Source: Psychrobacter sp. UBA3480 (GTDB taxonomy: Bacteria > Pseudomonadota > Gammaproteobacteria > Pseudomonadales > Moraxellaceae). From it: a DNA stretch of 63,026 bases. Made by a program: the position numbers and the translations under genes. Numbering within the stretch: position 1 is the stretch's first letter; the number at the start of each line of letters is the position of its first letter. Of this stretch, positions 58,450-63,026 are shown piece after piece. Under the pieces are notes generated by a model. The model searched no databases, had not been told where the DNA came from, and saw nothing but the letters and a program-made list of their open reading frames with translations. The stretch is taken from NCBI RefSeq assembly GCF_002377945.1, contig NZ_DFQV01000020.1:1-63026 (forward strand). The letters run 5' to 3'.

Positions 58450-59475
58450 ATGGCAGAGAAAAACTACTATGACATTTTAGGGGTCGAAAAAGACGCCTCA
58501 GACGCTGATATCAAAAAAAAATACCGTAAGCTCGTTCGTCAGTATCATCCCGATGTCAGTGATCATCCAGACGCTGATAATAAAATTGCAGAAATAAACA
58601 ACGCTTACGAAACAATCAGAGATAAAGAAAAGCGCGCTGAATATGACGCTATGCTCAATAATCCGTTCGCGGGTCAAAGTAGATCAAGTGGGTTTGGTGG
58701 CAGTGGGCAAACTGGTGCGGGTCAAGGTGGTTTTCGCTGGGAAGATATCAAAGATCAGTTTGGTGACGGTGAGGCCTTTGGTGATGGTGGTTTTCGTTTC
58801 GATGATATTTTTTCAGCATTTGGTCGCGGCGCACGTGGGTCAACTGGTGGACAAACGGGCAGTCGCTCTCAAAGCAGTGGCTTCGATCAATTTGGTGGTG
58901 GCTTTGGGACGCAAGATAGCAAAGGTCAGGATCAGCATGCCGAGATTACCGTTGATTTGTCTTCAGTCTATAGTGGCGACGACTACAGCATTAAGTTAAA
59001 CGTCCCTGTTCGTCAGCCCAATGGTAATGTCGACTACGATAATAAAACCCTTAAGATAAAAATTCCTAAAGGTATCACTGACGGTAAGCAAATTCGTTTA
59101 GCAGGGCAAGGTGCTGCTGGTAGCAGTAATGGCAAAAATGGCGATTTATTTTTGAAGGTTAAAATTCGTCATGATGTCAATATTCGTATAGAAGGTGCAG
59201 ATGTTTATCAAACCGTGAATATTGCACCGTGGGAAGCGGCACTGGGTGAAAAAATCAACGTCAGTACGCCAGCGGGTACGCTTGGTGTGACCATTCCTAA
59301 GAATAGTAAATCCGGTAGCAATTTACGTCTTAAAGGCAAAGGTATCCCTGCCAAGCAAGCAGGCGACTTGTATCTAACTCTAAATATTGTCAACCCTGAT
59401 GTCAGTAGTGATGCGTCGATACAGGCTTATGAGCAGCTAAAACAGGCCTTTGCGGATACCAATATTAGTCGTTAA
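58450..59475 (+). CDS. cbpA: Curved DNA-binding protein / co-chaperone CbpA
   Basis: A DnaJ paralogue that works with DnaK and, in E. coli, binds curved DNA as a nucleoid protein. The J domain (residues 1-70) has YHPDVSDHP with the HPD triad. A Gly-rich linker (about 73-160) is unusually long, and there is no zinc finger, which separates it from DnaJ at 40 kb. The C-terminal substrate domain ends KQAGDLYLTLNIVNPDV. The modulator cbpM follows 100 bases downstream. Confidence 0.9.
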   Translation: MAEKNYYDILGVEKDASDADIKKKYRKLVRQYHPDVSDHPDADNKIAEINNAYETIRDKEKRAEYDAMLNNPFAGQSRSSGFGGSGQTGAGQGGFRWEDIKDQFGDGEAFGDGGFRFDDIFSAFGRGARGSTGGQTGSRSQSSGFDQFGGGFGTQDSKGQDQHAEITVDLSSVYSGDDYSIKLNVPVRQPNGNVDYDNKTLKIKIPKGITDGKQIRLAGQGAAGSSNGKNGDLFLKVKIRHDVNIRIEGADVYQTVNIAPWEAALGEKINVSTPAGTLGVTIPKNSKSGSNLRLKGKGIPAKQAGDLYLTLNIVNPDVSSDASIQAYEQLKQAFADTNISR

Positions 59476-59575
59476 ACAAGATTATGAACAACCGTTATTT
59501 ATTACTGAAGTAATAGACGAATAGCAGAGATGAATACGATACCGATGAAATAAAGAGAAAACGAGGATAATAGCT

Positions 59576-59899
59576 ATGAACCACTCGACTGAATTTACAG
59601 ACATCATCATGAGCTTAGATGAACTGGTCTCTGCCTGTGGCCAAGAGCGCCAATGGGTCATCGAATTAATCGAAGAAAATATCATTGAATATGATGTACC
59701 AGAGCATGAAAAATTTACTGGTTATCAGCTGACGACAGTGCGCCGTGCATCGCGATTGAGTCGTGATTTTGAAGCCAGCGTACCAGCAATTGGTTTGATA
59801 CTTGAGCTGTTAGATGAAGTTGAGCAACTGCGCCAACTTAAACGTCAAATAGAGCAGCAAACACCAGTCATCGAAGTCGACATAGACAATCTAAAGTAA
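59576..59899 (+). CDS. cbpM: Chaperone modulator CbpM
   Basis: A 107-residue MerR-like helical protein that binds the J domain of CbpA and inhibits its chaperone and DNA-binding activities. Features are LDELVSACGQERQWVIELIE, then GYQLTTVRRASRLSRDFEAS and a C-terminal coiled coil (LDEVEQLRQLKRQIEQQ), matching CbpM. GAGG lies upstream of the ATG. Order cbpA-cbpM is the usual one and strengthens both calls. Confidence 0.88.
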   Translation: MNHSTEFTDIIMSLDELVSACGQERQWVIELIEENIIEYDVPEHEKFTGYQLTTVRRASRLSRDFEASVPAIGLILELLDEVEQLRQLKRQIEQQTPVIEVDIDNLK

Positions 59900-59921
59900 C
59901 TAACACAGTAAAATACCGCAT

Positions 59922-59952
59922 AAAAAAAGGGCCCTATAAAGGCCCTTTTTTT
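59922..59952. terminator. Bidirectional terminator (cbpM / sstT)
   Basis: AAAAAAAGGGCC pairs with GGCCCTTTTTTT around a 7-base loop. Confidence 0.95.
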
Positions 59953-59980
59953 ATGTCTATATAAAACACTTCAGCAGAAA

Positions 59981-61183
59981 TTAACGCGAATAAGTAGGAT
60001 CCGCCGCTGCTGTAAACAACACATCAGTTGAAGAGTTCAAGGCAGTCTCAGCTGAATCCTGAATCACACCGATGATGAAGCCAATCGCAACCACTTGCAT
60101 CGCGATATCATTTGGAATGCTAAATAAGCTAGCAGCAAGTGGAATCAATAGTAATGAACCACCAGCAACACCAGAAGCACCGCAAGCACTAATCGTAGCA
60201 ACCAGGCTGAGTAGCAGCGCTGATGCAAACGTCACTTCGATACCCAACGTATGAGCAGCAGCAAGCGTTAATACGTTAATGGTAATTGCAGCACCAGCCA
60301 TATTGATCGTGGCACCTAGTGGAATGGTCACTGAATAAGTGTCTTCATGCAATCCAAGCTTACGGGCAAGGTTCATATTGACTGGAATATTAGCCGCTGA
60401 ACTACGTGTAAAGAAGGCAGTAATTCCTGATTCGCGCAGACATCTGAACACGAGTGGATAAGGATTTTTACCCGTTTTAATAAGGACGATAAGTGGATTG
60501 GCAACCAACGCAATGAATAACATGCAGCTGATCAATACCATCAAGATACGTGCGTAGCCTGCCAAAGAAGCAAAGCCTGTCTCAGCAACCGTGCTAGCAA
60601 CTAGGCCCAAGATACCAAATGGGGCTAAAGCAATAATCCATTTAACTACTTGTGAGATGGCATCAGCGAAATCACCGACAACATTACGAGCAGTATCACT
60701 GGCTTGACGCAATGCAAAACCGATAATAATTGCCCATGCTAAGATACCAATATAGTTGGCTTCAGCGATTGCATTGATCGGGTTGGCGACCAAGTTCATG
60801 AGCAAGTTGGTCAAGACTTCTTTTAGGTCAGCAGGTGGTACTTGCGCGATATCGGCGTTGATCAAGACCAGCTCAGTTGGGAACAAAAAGCTGGCACCGA
60901 CTGCCGTTAGCGCTGCCAAAAAAGTGCCAAACATGTACATGATAAGCACCGGCTTTACGTAGACTTCATTACCACTGCGATGTTGACTAATGGCTGCCAT
61001 AACCAGAATAAATACTAGGATGGGAGCGACTGCTTTTAGTGCGCCGACAAAGAGTGTACCAAGCAACCCTATGGCGGTGCCGATACTTGGCGCTAGCCAA
61101 CCAATTAACACCCCTAACACCAAACCAATAATAATAAGCGGCACCAGCCCTATACGCTGGTACATCGCAATCAATGAACGCAT
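59981..61183 (-). CDS. sstT: Serine/threonine:sodium symporter
   Basis: SstT imports serine and threonine with Na+. This 400-residue member of the dicarboxylate/amino acid:cation symporter family has about eight membrane helices, the N-terminal [20 protein letters not shown], the substrate motif [20 protein letters not shown] and [20 protein letters not shown], then [20 protein letters not shown], all characteristic of SstT rather than GltP. The start at 61183 has GAGGGTG upstream. Convergent with cbpM. Confidence 0.93.
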   Translation of the reverse strand: MRSLIAMYQRIGLVPLIIIGLVLGVLIGWLAPSIGTAIGLLGTLFVGALKAVAPILVFILVMAAISQHRSGNEVYVKPVLIMYMFGTFLAALTAVGASFLFPTELVLINADIAQVPPADLKEVLTNLLMNLVANPINAIAEANYIGILAWAIIIGFALRQASDTARNVVGDFADAISQVVKWIIALAPFGILGLVASTVAETGFASLAGYARILMVLISCMLFIALVANPLIVLIKTGKNPYPLVFRCLRESGITAFFTRSSAANIPVNMNLARKLGLHEDTYSVTIPLGATINMAGAAITINVLTLAAAHTLGIEVTFASALLLSLVATISACGASGVAGGSLLLIPLAASLFSIPNDIAMQVVAIGFIIGVIQDSAETALNSSTDVLFTAAADPTYSR

Positions 61184-61465
61184 CTGTACACCCTCAAGTC
61201 CGTTAAAAGTAAGTGAATTGTCACAACAGAAAATTTATCGAAGGATGGTAGCATTTTTTGACATATTCGCATACCGCTCATAGCAGTAGCTGTTGCGTGC
61301 AAACAGAGGGATAGTAAAGTTATACAACTAGTATAAAAAGAATGCAGCACTTATAGGCAAGGGCTAGCTACTCAGAATACCTCATTTATAGGAGAGTAAA
61401 AGCAGCGATATATAAGGTAAGAAGAGGTTTCGCTGTAGAAGATAAGAGGGAAATAAACGGCAAAG

Positions 61466-61957
61466 CTATACCTTAAAGTGGGTCAGATCGTAACCTAATT
61501 GCTGGTAAGCTTTATATTTATTGCGACCTTCTTGAGTACTTGTGGCATCAGGTCGAATCAGCTCAAGGACTCGAGAGGGTTTTGAATTATTGGTAGCAGC
61601 CATAAAATCGTTGACGGGACGTGTCGTCGTATTGAGCACGATACCATTAAAATCTGCTGGCATATGATTGCCTAGCAGTACAGGCGATGATACTTCAAAA
61701 GTAGCAATGTTGCTATCATCAGTACCTTTATCATTGGTACTTTTATTGTCATTATCAGGAAGACATTGATGTGGTATAAAACTCGTGGAGTCCTGTGACC
61801 AGAGTGCCGTATCTAGATTTGATAGTAATGTCTCATCTTCAATTAAAATCAGCAAAGACTGAGCGCTTTTATTAAGCGCAGTCTGAGTCAGCTGACAAAT
61901 AAAGCCCAAGAAATCTTGGGCCTTACTCTCACTTAATACATAAAAACTAATTTTCAT
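61466..61957 (-). CDS. holC: DNA polymerase III subunit chi
   Basis: HolC links the clamp loader to SSB. MKISFYVLSESKAQDFLGFI is the typical start, followed by LLILIEDETLLSNLDTALWS and SFIPHQCL; the C-terminal part shows RVLELIRPDATSTQEGRNKY. At 163 residues it is a little longer than E. coli (147), with a polar insertion around DNKSTNDKGTDDSN. It begins seven bases after the pepA stop codon, the conserved pepA-holC order, so the two are probably cotranscribed. Confidence 0.9.
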   Translation of the reverse strand: MKISFYVLSESKAQDFLGFICQLTQTALNKSAQSLLILIEDETLLSNLDTALWSQDSTSFIPHQCLPDNDNKSTNDKGTDDSNIATFEVSSPVLLGNHMPADFNGIVLNTTTRPVNDFMAATNNSKPSRVLELIRPDATSTQEGRNKYKAYQQLGYDLTHFKV

Positions 61958-61964
61958 AAATGGA

Positions 61965-63026
<1,062 letters not shown>

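Overview
The window reads as chromosomal DNA from a gamma-proteobacterium of the Moraxellaceae, most probably Psychrobacter. The pointers are the gene order rnpA-rpmH / oriC / dnaA-dnaN-recF-gyrB, moderate to low GC, protein sequences of Moraxellaceae type, and a set of housekeeping genes of that group. This is an inference from gene content; no database was searched.

Layout. Positions 1-514 hold the 5' part of rnpA and all of rpmH, on the minus strand. Positions 690-960 form the replication origin, with a cluster of DnaA boxes and an AT-rich stretch. Positions 1105-8355 carry dnaA, dnaN, recF and gyrB. ParS-type sites (core GTTTCACGTGAAAC and close variants) begin in recF and recur at eight places out to 54.3 kb, marking the ori-proximal partition domain. 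Two of them follow near-identical terminators on either side of mntP. Positions 9.2-12.1 kb carry rlmF, a LysE-type exporter and a crotonase.

Positions 12.2-17.1 kb are the most accessory-looking block. It holds a 1240-residue, AT-rich KAP/YobI-like P-loop NTPase with two predicted membrane segments, a perfect 13-bp hairpin in its early coding region, a large imperfect palindrome just downstream, and a YadA-head-only secreted protein with a 213-bp internal duplication. Then come a MalY-type C-S lyase, a BCCT transporter, guaA, a solitary SRA-like/HNH nuclease (candidate modification-dependent restriction enzyme), two MDR reductases and a complete oppABCDF oligopeptide importer (27-33 kb).

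From 33 to 46 kb there are mostly single-gene units: DUF2798, DsrE, a thioesterase, YheT, YigZ, rsuA, a DsbC-like isomerase with an apparently doubled N-terminal domain, DUF2939, dnaJ, dapB, a secretin-fragment-like exported protein, a fold-type-III ornithine decarboxylase, def and a GlsB/YeaQ protein. From 46 to 63 kb lie mpl, an NlpE-like lipoprotein, dsbB, gshA, erpA, the ABC-F gene yheS (with an intragenic parS), an RlpA-like protein, a DUF3015/DUF4105 pair, cbpA-cbpM, sstT, holC and the 3' part of pepA.

Functional themes: replication and segregation at the origin (dnaA, dnaN, recF, gyrB, parS, holC); envelope redox and peptidoglycan upkeep (DsbC-like, dsbB, mpl, NlpE, RlpA, dapB); peptide use (opp, pepA); protein folding (dnaJ, cbpA/cbpM); and two isolated genes that look like defence functions (KAP NTPase, SRA-HNH). 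No tRNA, rRNA, IS element or CRISPR array was seen.
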